DNA of 18,013 bases, from NCBI GenBank assembly GCA_964572685.1, contig CAZNFJ010000037.1:1-18013 (forward strand), given 5' to 3'. The notes beneath the pieces are model-generated. The model saw only the letters and a list, made by a program, of their open reading frames with translations, was not told the DNA's origin and did no database searches. This DNA is from UBA2653 sp964572685 (GTDB lineage Bacteria > Pseudomonadota > Gammaproteobacteria > Legionellales > Legionellaceae). A program made the position numbers and the translations under genes. How positions within the stretch are numbered: the first letter of the stretch is position 1; every line of letters begins with the position of its first letter. Shown piece by piece: positions 1 to 7,368 of the stretch.

Positions 1-46
1 ACTTTAAAAAAACTGTAAATTTTTAATTCAATTTAAGGGGTGCGGA

Positions 47-136
47 ATGACGGATACAGATGAAACAAGAAAGTTTAAAGCGAGTGTTTTGATCAATATA
101 CTTTTCATTTTGTTGTCCTTTTTGATGGTTCCATAG
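47..136 (+). CDS. Possible 29-residue membrane mini-protein
   Basis: A short ORF starts with ATG six bases after a good ribosome binding site (AAGGGG, 35-40) and ends at TAG. The product has a charged N-terminal half (MTDTDETRKFK) and a C-terminal run of about 16 hydrophobic residues ending in a proline, so it could be a tail-anchored single-span peptide. I do not recognise it. It could equally be the surviving N-terminus of a decayed membrane protein, or chance. No promoter can be judged because the window begins 46 bases upstream. It faces the secreted-peptide gene at 263-427. Confidence 0.3.
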   Translation: MTDTDETRKFKASVLINILFILLSFLMVP

Positions 137-161
137 TTATTATAGCTTATATATTCTTTTG

Positions 162-195
162 ACCTATTTCATGGGTTTCATAAAGACAAATAGGT
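162..195. repeat. Inverted repeat / weak hairpin
   Basis: ACCTATTT (162-169) pairs perfectly with AAATAGGT (188-195) across an 18-base loop. A second small hairpin, TCACAT/ATGTGA, lies at 211-228. Both sit between the convergent ORFs at 47-136 and 263-427. They could end transcription from either side, but neither has a GC-rich stem followed by a long T run, so terminator function is only possible. Confidence 0.3.
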
Positions 196-262
196 TAAAA
201 TAATATTTATTCACATTTAGCCATGTGATAGTTTTCATTTTGTTATTGAGCGGATACTCAGT

Positions 263-427
263 TTAATTAGGCTCGCATGCATAATAGTCATTGGCAGCTT
301 TAGTGCAAGTGCCATTCCCACAATGCCCCCCGCAATCAGAGGAATAATAAATAGCCGGACCTGCATGACTGATGGATGAATGGATTAACACAAGAAAAAA
401 GCTTAAAGAGATAATGATTTTATTCAT
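263..427 (-). CDS. Small secreted cysteine-containing peptide (54 aa), unknown
   Basis: The ATG at 427 is preceded by GAGGAG (436-441) at 8 bases, and the ORF ends at TAA (263-265). The product is 54 residues. Residues 1-22 look like a classic signal peptide: Lys3, a hydrophobic core rich in I/L/F/V, and a cleavage motif Ser-His-Ala before Gly23. The predicted mature peptide is about 32 residues with four cysteines (32, 36, 41, 51) in a glycine-rich setting (DCGGHCGNGTC), which suggests disulfide bonds or metal binding. It starts 28 bases after the RND pump stop codon on the same strand, so it is probably the third gene of that operon. I recognise no family. The signal-peptide pattern plus a strong binding site make it more likely real than chance. 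Confidence 0.6.
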   Translation of the reverse strand: MNKIIISLSFFLVLIHSSISHAGPAIYYSSDCGGHCGNGTCTKAANDYYACEPN

Positions 428-454
428 GATAATGGCTCCTCATAATATTATCAT
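426..454 (-). promoter_or_regulatory. Hairpin presenting the RBS of the secreted peptide
   Basis: ATGATAAT (426-433) and ATTATCAT (447-454) are perfect 8-base inverted repeats. In the minus-strand transcript the 13-base loop contains the GAGGAG ribosome binding site, and the downstream arm includes the first two bases of the start codon. The all-A/T stem would be weak. It could modulate translation or be chance in AT-rich DNA. Confidence 0.35.
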
Positions 455-455
455 T

Positions 456-3400
456 TTAAGTATAGTCTGTTTTTGAACAAATGTGTTGGTTTTTTATATG
501 TTTTGCATCGAGGTGAGGGCCGCTTAATTCTTTAGTACAATCATTAATATGTTCCTCTGAATGATGCCACAGGGTATAAATACATGGCACAATAAAAAGG
601 GTAAATATAGTTCCAAAGCTCATCCCAAAACTGATGACCCAGCCAATCGCTATACGACTTTGAGCACCTGCCCCATGGGAAAATAAGAGTGGCATCACAC
701 CAAATATCATGGCACAGGTGGTCATGAGAATCGGACGAAGTCGAAGACGAGCTGCTTCTGCAACTGCTTCATGGTTGTTATAATGCATTTCTTTTTGTAA
801 TTGATTAGCAAAATCCACAATCAATATGCCATGTTTGGAAATGAGTCCAATCAGTGTTAACAAGCCAATTTGAGTGTAGATGTTGATGCTTGATAAACCA
901 AAAAATAAAGGTAGAAGGGCAGCACTGAGACAAAGCGGTAAGCTGGTTAAAATAATCAGTGGATCTCTAAAGTTATTGTACTGAACACTTAAGACCAAAT
1001 AGATACAGATCATCGCCAAGATAAAAATAGGTAATAATGAAGATTGCTCTTGTAAGTACTGTCGAGACTGACCTGCAAAATCAATACGAATATCTTTGGG
1101 AAGCGTTTCTTGAGCCAATTGTTGTAAACGTTGCACGGCTTCTCCTATAGATACACCCGGCATTAAAACCCCATCAATACTGGATGAATTAGCTTGTTGG
1201 AAATGAGTGAGGGCATTGGGTTCAAACCTTGTTTTAAGATGAATAAAATGACTCAAGGGAATTCGATGTTGCTGATTATCGTATACGGAGAGTTCTTCAA
1301 TTTGTTCAGGGTAGATCATACTTTGTTGTTCAAGCCTTGGAATAATCACATAGCGCCTGTCATCCATGACGAAATAGTTCATTTGATTTTCAGCTAGTGC
1401 AGAGCTTAGCATTTGACCGATTTGTTGCATGTCAAGACCCGATGCTCTGGCTTTTTCTCTATCAATGATGATTTCATCATGTTGTTGGTTGATTTTGAGT
1501 GAACTATTCAAAAAAATGAATAATCCCAGGGATTTTGCTTTTTGAGTCAGTTGCTCACTGTATTGAGCCAAATCTTGGATAGACCTAAAAGATTGTAAAA
1601 CCATCTGGAAAGGGGCACCATCACCGCCTCCTGGGAGTGCTGGGGGAATAATGGCATAAGCATTAATGCCGGTGACACGGTTGAGTTTTTCTTGTAATGG
1701 ATTTTTGAGTTTAAATTGGGTGATATCTCGGTGTGACCAGGGTTTTAGAATAAGTCCCAAAAAGGGGTTGGGGCTATTGATAAAGAAGTGATGAGCCTGA
1801 CTGGGCATATTTTTTAAGATTTCATCCATTTCTTGTACGAATGGGCGATTATGATATTTGGTGGCTTGCGCTTGTCCTGTCCCCACCACTAAAAAAAATC
1901 CTTGATCTTCTTCTGGGGCGATTTCGTGAGCTGCGTATTGATAAAGTATAGGCGACAGTATCAAAGCAAAAATAATGAGAATCATTGCTATCGATCGATG
2001 TTGCAAAATAATCGATAAAGTGTTCACATAGCGAATCTCAAGTTGTTCAACTATTTTTTGAAACCATAAAACCAATCGATTGGGTGTTTGATTCGCTTTT
2101 AAAAGCTTGAGATTTAAAAGTGGTGATAAAGTGAGAGCAATTACGCCAGATAATAAAACAGTCCCCGCAAGACTTAAGGCAAACTCCTTGAAAAGGCTGC
2201 CGGTTATGCCTTGACTCCAGGCGACAGGTAGTAAAACAGCGGCTAAAGTAATAGTCATGCCAACGACCGCTTGGGATATTTCAGCGCTGCCTTCTTGTAC
2301 AGCCTGCCAGGCATTTTGATGTCTGGTATAATGCCTGTGAATATTTTCAACCACGACAATAGCATCATCGACCACAAGACCAATGGCCAATACAAATGCC
2401 AATAATGTCAGTAAATTGATGGAGCAATGAAAAAATTGTAAAAAAATCCCCATGCCGATGAGTGACAAAGGAATGGTTAAAATCGGAATCAGAACAGTGC
2501 GCCAGGAGCCTAAAAATAAATACATCACCACAATGACAATAGCAATCGCTTCTAATAAGGTCATCAACACCTCATCCAATGCTGCTTGAATATATTGGGT
2601 GGCATCATAGACTATTTTAGAATGCAATCCCTGAGGATATTGCGCTTCTAATTGTGGAAGAAATGCACGTATGATCTTGATGACCTGCAAAGGATTGGCG
2701 TTGGGTGTCGGGGTGACTGCTAAAAAAATGGCTTTTTGTCCATCAAAACGGGCCTCTTCATCATAGGATTCTGCACCTAAAAAAACCTTGGCGACTTGAT
2801 GAAGACGAATCGAGGAGCCATCACGACAGGGAATATACATTTTTCGAAAAGTTTTTAAATCATGCAAATCAGTATTGGTTGACAATGGTGTCGCAATCCA
2901 TTGATTTTTGGTTTGACCGGCGGTGGTCATGAATTGATTTTTACTTAAAGCTTGCATAACATCAGTGGCACTAAGTCCATATGCACTCAATAGAGACGGA
3001 TCAAGATGGATACGCAAGGCATATTTTTTGCCACCAATGATATCAATTTTGGCAACGCCTTCTAAATTACTCAGTTGTGGTTGAATGGCACGTATCGCAT
3101 AATCGGTCATGCGTTGCGGCGAGAGATTTGAGCTTTGTAAACTGATATACATCAAAGGTGTTGATGCATCACTTTTCTTTTCAATGACCGGACGCAGCGC
3201 ATTTGCAGGTAGTAAATTTGAGACTTGTTGAACTTTATTGATGATGTCTAGTAAAACGGTTTCAGGGTTGGTATTCAGACGCAAATAGCAGGTGATGGTA
3301 CTTAAATTCGCTTGGCTTGATGATTTTACATAATCAATTCCTTGGGCACTCGCAACCGCCGATTCAATTGGGCTAGTAATTAAACCTGCAATGGTATGTG

Positions 3401-3566
3401 CACTGGCACCCGGGTATGTGGTTTGAATGGTAATGACGGCCGTGGTCAGTTCTGGAAATTGTCGAATGGGGAGTTTGAAACAAGAAAAAAGCCCAATACA
3501 AAAAATAAAAATATTGAATGATAAACTCAAAACGGGACGTTTTAAAAAACGATCGGTGAAAGCCAT
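456..3566 (-). CDS. RND efflux pump, inner-membrane permease (HAE1/AcrB-like)
   Basis: This is a proton-driven inner-membrane transporter that would export drugs, lipophiles or other compounds through a tripartite complex. At 1036 residues it matches the usual AcrB/MexB length. The N-terminal MAFTDRFLKRPVLS segment is typical of the family. The proton-relay aspartates are present as D400-D401 in GLVVDDAIVVVENI (TM4), and the TM10 lysine is K911 in GLISKHGILIVDFA. Large periplasmic loops follow TM1 and TM7. ATG overlaps the adaptor's TAA by one base (TAATG), with AAGGAA upstream, so the two genes are translationally coupled. The last ~37 residues are hydrophilic and rich in His and Cys. No TolC-like gene is nearby, so the complex presumably uses a channel encoded elsewhere. 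Substrate cannot be read from sequence. Confidence 0.95.
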   Translation of the reverse strand: MAFTDRFLKRPVLSLSFNIFIFCIGLFSCFKLPIRQFPELTTAVITIQTTYPGASAHTIAGLITSPIESAVASAQGIDYVKSSSQANLSTITCYLRLNTNPETVLLDIINKVQQVSNLLPANALRPVIEKKSDASTPLMYISLQSSNLSPQRMTDYAIRAIQPQLSNLEGVAKIDIIGGKKYALRIHLDPSLLSAYGLSATDVMQALSKNQFMTTAGQTKNQWIATPLSTNTDLHDLKTFRKMYIPCRDGSSIRLHQVAKVFLGAESYDEEARFDGQKAIFLAVTPTPNANPLQVIKIIRAFLPQLEAQYPQGLHSKIVYDATQYIQAALDEVLMTLLEAIAIVIVVMYLFLGSWRTVLIPILTIPLSLIGMGIFLQFFHCSINLLTLLAFVLAIGLVVDDAIVVVENIHRHYTRHQNAWQAVQEGSAEISQAVVGMTITLAAVLLPVAWSQGITGSLFKEFALSLAGTVLLSGVIALTLSPLLNLKLLKANQTPNRLVLWFQKIVEQLEIRYVNTLSIILQHRSIAMILIIFALILSPILYQYAAHEIAPEEDQGFFLVVGTGQAQATKYHNRPFVQEMDEILKNMPSQAHHFFINSPNPFLGLILKPWSHRDITQFKLKNPLQEKLNRVTGINAYAIIPPALPGGGDGAPFQMVLQSFRSIQDLAQYSEQLTQKAKSLGLFIFLNSSLKINQQHDEIIIDREKARASGLDMQQIGQMLSSALAENQMNYFVMDDRRYVIIPRLEQQSMIYPEQIEELSVYDNQQHRIPLSHFIHLKTRFEPNALTHFQQANSSSIDGVLMPGVSIGEAVQRLQQLAQETLPKDIRIDFAGQSRQYLQEQSSLLPIFILAMICIYLVLSVQYNNFRDPLIILTSLPLCLSAALLPLFFGLSSINIYTQIGLLTLIGLISKHGILIVDFANQLQKEMHYNNHEAVAEAARLRLRPILMTTCAMIFGVMPLLFSHGAGAQSRIAIGWVISFGMSFGTIFTLFIVPCIYTLWHHSEEHINDCTKELSGPHLDAKHIKNQHICSKTDYT

Positions 3567-4648
3567 TAAGCTTTCCTTAGATGGATAGCTTGTCCATCAC
3601 TTATTTTTTGAGTACCCTCATCAATTACCCAGTCATGAGATCCAATGCCTGAAGTAATTAAGGTATTGGTTTTAAAGTTTTGAAAAATATGGATTTTTTT
3701 GGCCATCACTTGATAGGTTTTTTGTTTGTTATCATAAATGGCGGTCAACACTTGCATTCCTGATGGGGATGCTAAAAGTGCCGAGGAGGGGATGCTCAAT
3801 AGTGTTTTAGAGGTCAACACGGGTACTTTAATTTTGACGAATTGTCCTGGGATAAAACGTCCTTGGGAATGCTTCATTTGAGCACGGACATGAACAGTAT
3901 GAGCCATTTGTTGTGATAAAGGTTCTATGGCGATGATATTTGCATGATGTCTACCGGCAATTTGAATACGGTCACCCAGATTTAGTTTGGTATAATATTT
4001 TTCTGGTATATCAAAATCAAGAAATAAAGGTTTAAGTTGTACGATACGTACCAAATCCTTTTGACCAGGCGAAATATAAAGGCCCTGATAAATATTTGGG
4101 ATCCCTATGATGCCAGAAAAAGGGGCCAGTATTTTTTTATGTTGCCATTGAGCAAGCGCTTCATCATAAGCGGCATGGGCTTTTTCAAAACGAGCCTTGC
4201 TTTCTAGAAATTGGGTTTTGGATAAATTTTGATGTTCATAGAGTGCAGTATATTGGGTATGTAATTTTTTTTGCAGTTGATACTCGGTCCATTGTAATTT
4301 TTTTTGTGCAACTTCAAATGCATCTTCTAATTGAATGAGCAGTTGTCCTTTTTGGACATGTTGATTAGCTTTGAAGTGAATGGATTGCACATGTCCGGCC
4401 ACAGGTGGAGACAGATCAACGATCTGAACTGCTCTACATTCACCGATGGTATGGTAAAACTTGGTAAATTGAGTTTTTGTTGGATGAATGGCATGCACAT
4501 AAGGTTTTTGTTGGGTGAATTTTTGAATAAAAAAATGAATAAACATTTGTTTAGATATATAAAAGACCAATAATAATAAGCTAAATCCCAAGCAAAAAAT
4601 AAGGGTTTTACGAGCGGGAGGGGATAAGTGCATGTTTAATGATTTCAT
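3566..4648 (-). CDS. RND efflux periplasmic adaptor (membrane fusion protein)
   Basis: This HlyD/AcrA-type adaptor would link the RND pump to an outer-membrane channel. A 360-residue product has an N-terminal membrane anchor (about 14-33) and no lipobox. The first lipoyl half-motif is at about 82-108 (PPVAGHVQSIHF, VQKGQLLIQLED), an alpha-hairpin follows at about 110-172, then the second lipoyl half (APFSGIIGIP, G.YISPGQ) and a beta-barrel/membrane-proximal region from about 200. I chose ATG at 4648; a TTG at 4654 is in frame but unlikely. No Shine-Dalgarno sequence precedes 4648, and a downstream ATG at 4633 is possible. A promoter ends only about 15 bases upstream. The gene is first in the adaptor-pump-peptide operon. 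Confidence 0.9.
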   Translation of the reverse strand: MKSLNMHLSPPARKTLIFCLGFSLLLLVFYISKQMFIHFFIQKFTQQKPYVHAIHPTKTQFTKFYHTIGECRAVQIVDLSPPVAGHVQSIHFKANQHVQKGQLLIQLEDAFEVAQKKLQWTEYQLQKKLHTQYTALYEHQNLSKTQFLESKARFEKAHAAYDEALAQWQHKKILAPFSGIIGIPNIYQGLYISPGQKDLVRIVQLKPLFLDFDIPEKYYTKLNLGDRIQIAGRHHANIIAIEPLSQQMAHTVHVRAQMKHSQGRFIPGQFVKIKVPVLTSKTLLSIPSSALLASPSGMQVLTAIYDNKQKTYQVMAKKIHIFQNFKTNTLITSGIGSHDWVIDEGTQKISDGQAIHLRKA

Positions 4649-4663
4649 ATACAAAGGAGTAAA

Positions 4664-4692
4664 ATTTTATCAGACCAGGTTAGAGAAAGCAA
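4664..4692 (-). promoter_or_regulatory. Sigma-70-like promoter for the efflux operon
   Basis: On the minus strand, -35 TTGCTT (4687-4692) and -10 TAAAAT (4664-4669) are separated by 17 bases, with a TG extended -10. The expected start of transcription is near 4657, only about 9 bases before the adaptor ATG at 4648. This fits the missing ribosome binding site and suggests a very short leader. Confidence 0.5.
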
Positions 4693-4802
4693 AATCTATT
4701 AGGGCGTTTAGCGTTTTCCAGGGCAAGATCACATCACGATGGATATGTTTAGAATTTTTAGCGAGAATATGATCTACTTCCCCCATTCAAATTAACAGGA
4801 TA

Positions 4803-5060
4803 GGTGGAAACATCGGTATTATCGATTATTTTGGCAAAATAACTGATCCGCGAAAAGGTCCACTATGTTAAAGAATACTCGTCAATAATCAGGCGAGAAA
4901 ATGCTGCTGAAAATATCGCAACAGCCATGCGCTTCGAATTAAAACTAGCAAGGTTACATCCCAAAAAAGATAGTGTGAGCAAAATTAAAGCATGTGATGT
5001 GGTTTGATGATTATGCGCTGAGGCATTTGCAGGTAAACAATTTGATAATTTTAAAGTTCA
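4803..5060 (+). pseudogene. Remnant of an ISAs1-like transposase
   Basis: Two fragments survive in different frames. At 4803-4868 the translation ends IIDYFGKITDPRKGP before a stop; this resembles the N-terminal domain of ISAs1/H-repeat transposases (DYF..I.DPR). From 4870 another frame reads IIRRENAAENIATAMRFELK and then LARLHPKK, resembling the C-terminal end of the same family (RIRR.NAAEN...R..ALNL). A further +1 shift at about 5000 continues WFDDYALRHLQ. The whole catalytic middle is missing, so this is an internally deleted, frameshifted relic. The family call rests on remembered motifs, not a search. I could not find terminal inverted repeats. Confidence 0.6.
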
Positions 5061-5218
5061 ATACGGTATGGATGTCATGTACTTGATGCCTACCTATGAA
5101 AATGGGCAAATTATTCAAGAAGAGCTTTTTAAGAGCTGTAATTTTCTTCTGTTTTAACTCCATGATTTTAGACAATAAATTTAATCTATTTTCAAGTGAT
5201 GTTTTTGGTTGTAATATT
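5061..5218. other. AT-rich stretch without a convincing gene
   Basis: Between the transposase relic and the promoter at 5225 I find no ORF with a ribosome binding site and plausible protein composition. The same is true of 4693-4802 upstream of the relic. Both are probably decayed sequence connected with the insertion. Confidence 0.5.
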
Positions 5219-5252
5219 ATCCTATTGACTAAATTAAATGCCATGATAGGAT
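5219..5252 (+). promoter_or_regulatory. Promoter with an embedded inverted repeat
   Basis: -35 TTGACT (5225-5230) and -10 TAGGAT (5247-5252) are separated by 16 bases and lie about 28 bases upstream of the ATG at 5280. A perfect 7-base inverted repeat, ATCCTAT (5219-5225) and ATAGGAT (5246-5252), overlaps the -35 edge and the -10. This could be an operator for a dimeric regulator. Confidence 0.5.
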
Positions 5253-5279
5253 GTGAAACTCAAATATGGAGGTATTAAA

Positions 5280-5666
5280 ATGAGAAATAAACTCATCGGA
5301 ATTTTTGCTGCATTACTGGTCAATGGGGTATTTGCTTTAGATGGAACTTTGCACTCTTACCCTGGCGATAAAAAAACCCAAACAAGTCCAACTTGTCTTA
5401 TTAAAATCACCAATGATAGTCATGATGACATTCTTGTATATGGCACTTATGATGATGGGGTACCGCTTCGTCCTTTTGTGATTTATGCCTATGAAATGCC
5501 ACATTATATTTCACTTTATAATGAAAATGTTGGTTTTTGCCATTCAGGCATGGAAATCGGTATTGAAACAGCATCGGGTTTAAAACTTTACCGAGCTTAT
5601 ACATGGGTAAATGCCCGTATACGAATCGTCTCTGGTTGGTTAAAACCCTATATTATTGTAGATTGA
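5280..5666 (+). CDS. Secreted hypothetical protein (128 aa)
   Basis: The start is ATG at 5280, seven bases after a near-perfect GGAGG (5268-5272); an in-frame GTG at 5253 is upstream of that site and is rejected. Residues 1-20 are a signal peptide (MRNKLIGIFAALLVNGVFA, cut before Leu-Asp). The mature part is about 108 residues, rich in Tyr, Gly and beta-prone stretches, with two cysteines that could form one disulfide. I do not recognise the family. It lies directly upstream of the lipoprotein gene, whose ATG is 9 bases after this stop, so the two are probably co-transcribed and both exported. Its function is unknown. Confidence 0.75.
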   Translation: MRNKLIGIFAALLVNGVFALDGTLHSYPGDKKTQTSPTCLIKITNDSHDDILVYGTYDDGVPLRPFVIYAYEMPHYISLYNENVGFCHSGMEIGIETASGLKLYRAYTWVNARIRIVSGWLKPYIIVD

Positions 5667-5675
5667 TTGGAGAAA

Positions 5676-6026
5676 ATGGTGTTGCAACGTTGTATCTTGC
5701 TATTGTTGTGTGTTGGTCTTTTAACGGGGTGTGGTTCTACTACACTTCGTGAAAGTACTGGAGAGTACCTAGATAGTTCGGCGGTGACGACTAAAGTAAA
5801 GGCTAGACTCTTTGATATGTTGGGTTCTGAGGCCTTTTCGATTAAGGTCAAAACCTATAAAGATTGGGTTCAATTGAGTGGTTTTGTCAATTCTGAGTCT
5901 ATTAAAAAAAGAGCCGGTATTATTGCGGATAATACGGTGGGTGTGAAATACGTTCGAAATGACTTGATTGTTAAGCAAGTTCGAGTGCAAACTACAAACA
6001 ATCCGCCAGCATGGCAATTTCAATAA
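5676..6026 (+). CDS. BON-domain lipoprotein
   Basis: A short envelope lipoprotein. The signal sequence ends in the lipobox Leu-Thr-Gly-Cys, with the lipidated Cys at residue 19. One BON domain follows at about 35-105 (TTKVKARLF..., IKVKTYKDWVQLSGFVNS, ADNTVGVKYVRNDLIV). BON domains bind phospholipid or maintain membrane integrity in proteins such as OsmY and DolP; those have two BON domains, this one has one. Start: ATG at 5676 has GGAG at 5669-5672, close spacing; GTG at 5679 is an alternative with better spacing and would give a neat MLQRC start. A TTG at 5667 is rejected. It is probably transcribed with the secreted protein upstream, and glyA follows 21 bases after its stop. Confidence 0.85.
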   Translation: MVLQRCILLLLCVGLLTGCGSTTLRESTGEYLDSSAVTTKVKARLFDMLGSEAFSIKVKTYKDWVQLSGFVNSESIKKRAGIIADNTVGVKYVRNDLIVKQVRVQTTNNPPAWQFQ

Positions 6027-6047
6027 ACTTCTAAGTGAGGCACGAGT

Positions 6048-7307
6048 ATGATGCAAATCGAGTCTTTTGATCCATCCATTTTTAAATATCTAAAAGCAGA
6101 AGAAAAAAGGCAAGAAGAACATCTTGAATTGATTGCTTCTGAAAATTATGCAAGCCCTCGTGTGATGGCAGCACAAGGCTCAGTATTGACCAATAAGTAT
6201 GCTGAAGGCTATCCCTTTAAACGCTATTATGGTGGTTGTGAGTTTGTGGACGAAGTCGAACAAATTGCCATCGATCGATTGAAAACCCTATATGGGGCAG
6301 AATATGCAAATGTGCAACCGCATTCTGGATCGCAAGCAAATGCTGCGGTGATGTTGGCGCTACTGCAACCCAAGGATTTGATTTTGGGTATGTCCTTGTC
6401 TGAGGGCGGACATTTGACTCATGGTTCCAAGGTTAACTTTTCAGGAAAAATTTATCGTTCTGAGTTTTATGGACTGGATAGCCAAACAGGCAAAATTGAT
6501 TATCAGCAAGTGCGAGATCAAGCTAAAAAACATCAGCCTAAAGCTATTATTGCAGGATTTTCTGCCTATTCCCAAGAATTGGATTGGGCCATATTTCGAG
6601 AAATTGCCGATGAAGTAGGAGCCTATTTGATTGCAGATATGGCGCACGTCTCGGGTCTAGTGGCAGCCGGTCTATATGCCTCTCCCATTCCTTATGCTGA
6701 TGTAGTGACCTCAACCACTCATAAAACCTTAAGAGGACCTCGTGGTGGCATTATTTTAGCAGGCGAGGGTACTCGCTTGTCCGCTGCTTTGCAATCAGCC
6801 TTGTTCCCTGGTATGCAGGGTGGGCCTTTAATGCATGTTATTGCTGCTAAAGCTGTGGCATTTTTAGAGGCACTGCAACCCTCATTTAAACAATATCAGC
6901 AACGGGTCATTGATAATGCGCGTGTATTGGCAGATAGTTTAAAAAATTTGGGTTTTGATATTGTCTCAGGTGGAACGGTTAATCACATGATGTTGTTGGA
7001 TCTACGTTCTAAAAAGATAACCGGTAAATTGGCTGATAAAATCCTTGGTGAAAGTCATATGACGGTGAATAAGAATGCTGTTCCAAATGATCCGGAATCG
7101 CCTTTCGTGACCAGTGGCATTCGCATAGGAACGCCTGCTGTTACAACCCGTGGAATGGGGGCTCAGGAGATGAAAATGCTTGCGAATTGGATGTCTTTAA
7201 TTTTATCTGAGCCTGAAAATTTAAGTTTGCATCAGGATGTTCAATCCCAGGTGATGCAATTGTGTGCTCATTTTCCCGTCTATGACGGACGTGAATTGTG
7301 GATTTGA
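6048..7307 (+). CDS. glyA: Serine hydroxymethyltransferase
   Basis: This cytosolic PLP enzyme interconverts serine and glycine while charging tetrahydrofolate with a one-carbon unit, feeding purine, thymidylate and methionine synthesis. The 419-residue length fits the bacterial family. Visible signatures are the N-terminal HLELIASENYASPRVM, the tetrahydrofolate/substrate region NKYAEGYP...RYYGGCE, the aspartate in LIADMAHVSGL, and the PLP lysine K226 in STTHKTLRGPRGG. Start: ATG at 6048, with GTGAGG seven bases upstream; the next codon is also ATG and could serve. It is downstream of the BON lipoprotein. In gammaproteobacteria glyA commonly neighbours nrdR, as here. Confidence 0.98.
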   Translation: MMQIESFDPSIFKYLKAEEKRQEEHLELIASENYASPRVMAAQGSVLTNKYAEGYPFKRYYGGCEFVDEVEQIAIDRLKTLYGAEYANVQPHSGSQANAAVMLALLQPKDLILGMSLSEGGHLTHGSKVNFSGKIYRSEFYGLDSQTGKIDYQQVRDQAKKHQPKAIIAGFSAYSQELDWAIFREIADEVGAYLIADMAHVSGLVAAGLYASPIPYADVVTSTTHKTLRGPRGGIILAGEGTRLSAALQSALFPGMQGGPLMHVIAAKAVAFLEALQPSFKQYQQRVIDNARVLADSLKNLGFDIVSGGTVNHMMLLDLRSKKITGKLADKILGESHMTVNKNAVPNDPESPFVTSGIRIGTPAVTTRGMGAQEMKMLANWMSLILSEPENLSLHQDVQSQVMQLCAHFPVYDGRELWI

Positions 7308-7319
7308 TGTACGATTGAC

Positions 7320-7348
7320 TTGAGAATGTTTATCAGAGTCGGTACAAT
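7320..7348 (+). promoter_or_regulatory. Sigma-70-like promoter for the nrdR cluster
   Basis: TTGAGA (7320-7325) and TACAAT (7343-7348) are separated by exactly 17 bases, 13 bases after the glyA stop. Transcription would start near 7355, leaving a ~98-base leader before nrdR that contains the hairpin at 7369-7411. Confidence 0.5.
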
Positions 7349-7368
7349 CAGGCTATGGAGATTCCAAG

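Noticed and set aside
1194..1397. Plus-strand ORF inside the RND pump gene
   Set aside because: It lies antisense to a full-length conserved gene and has no ribosome binding site or family signature.
456..4648. Metal (CzcA-type) efflux system
   Set aside because: The pump reads as the drug-type HAE1 branch with the AspAsp TM4 pair and TM10 Lys; the His/Cys tail alone does not justify a metal assignment.
4655..4660. AGGAGT just before the adaptor gene
   Set aside because: It is on the plus strand, opposite to the gene, so it cannot be its ribosome binding site.
5011..5244. Minus-strand ORF of 77 codons next to the transposase relic
   Set aside because: It runs antisense over the decayed transposase end, has no ribosome binding site and looks like random AT-rich coding.
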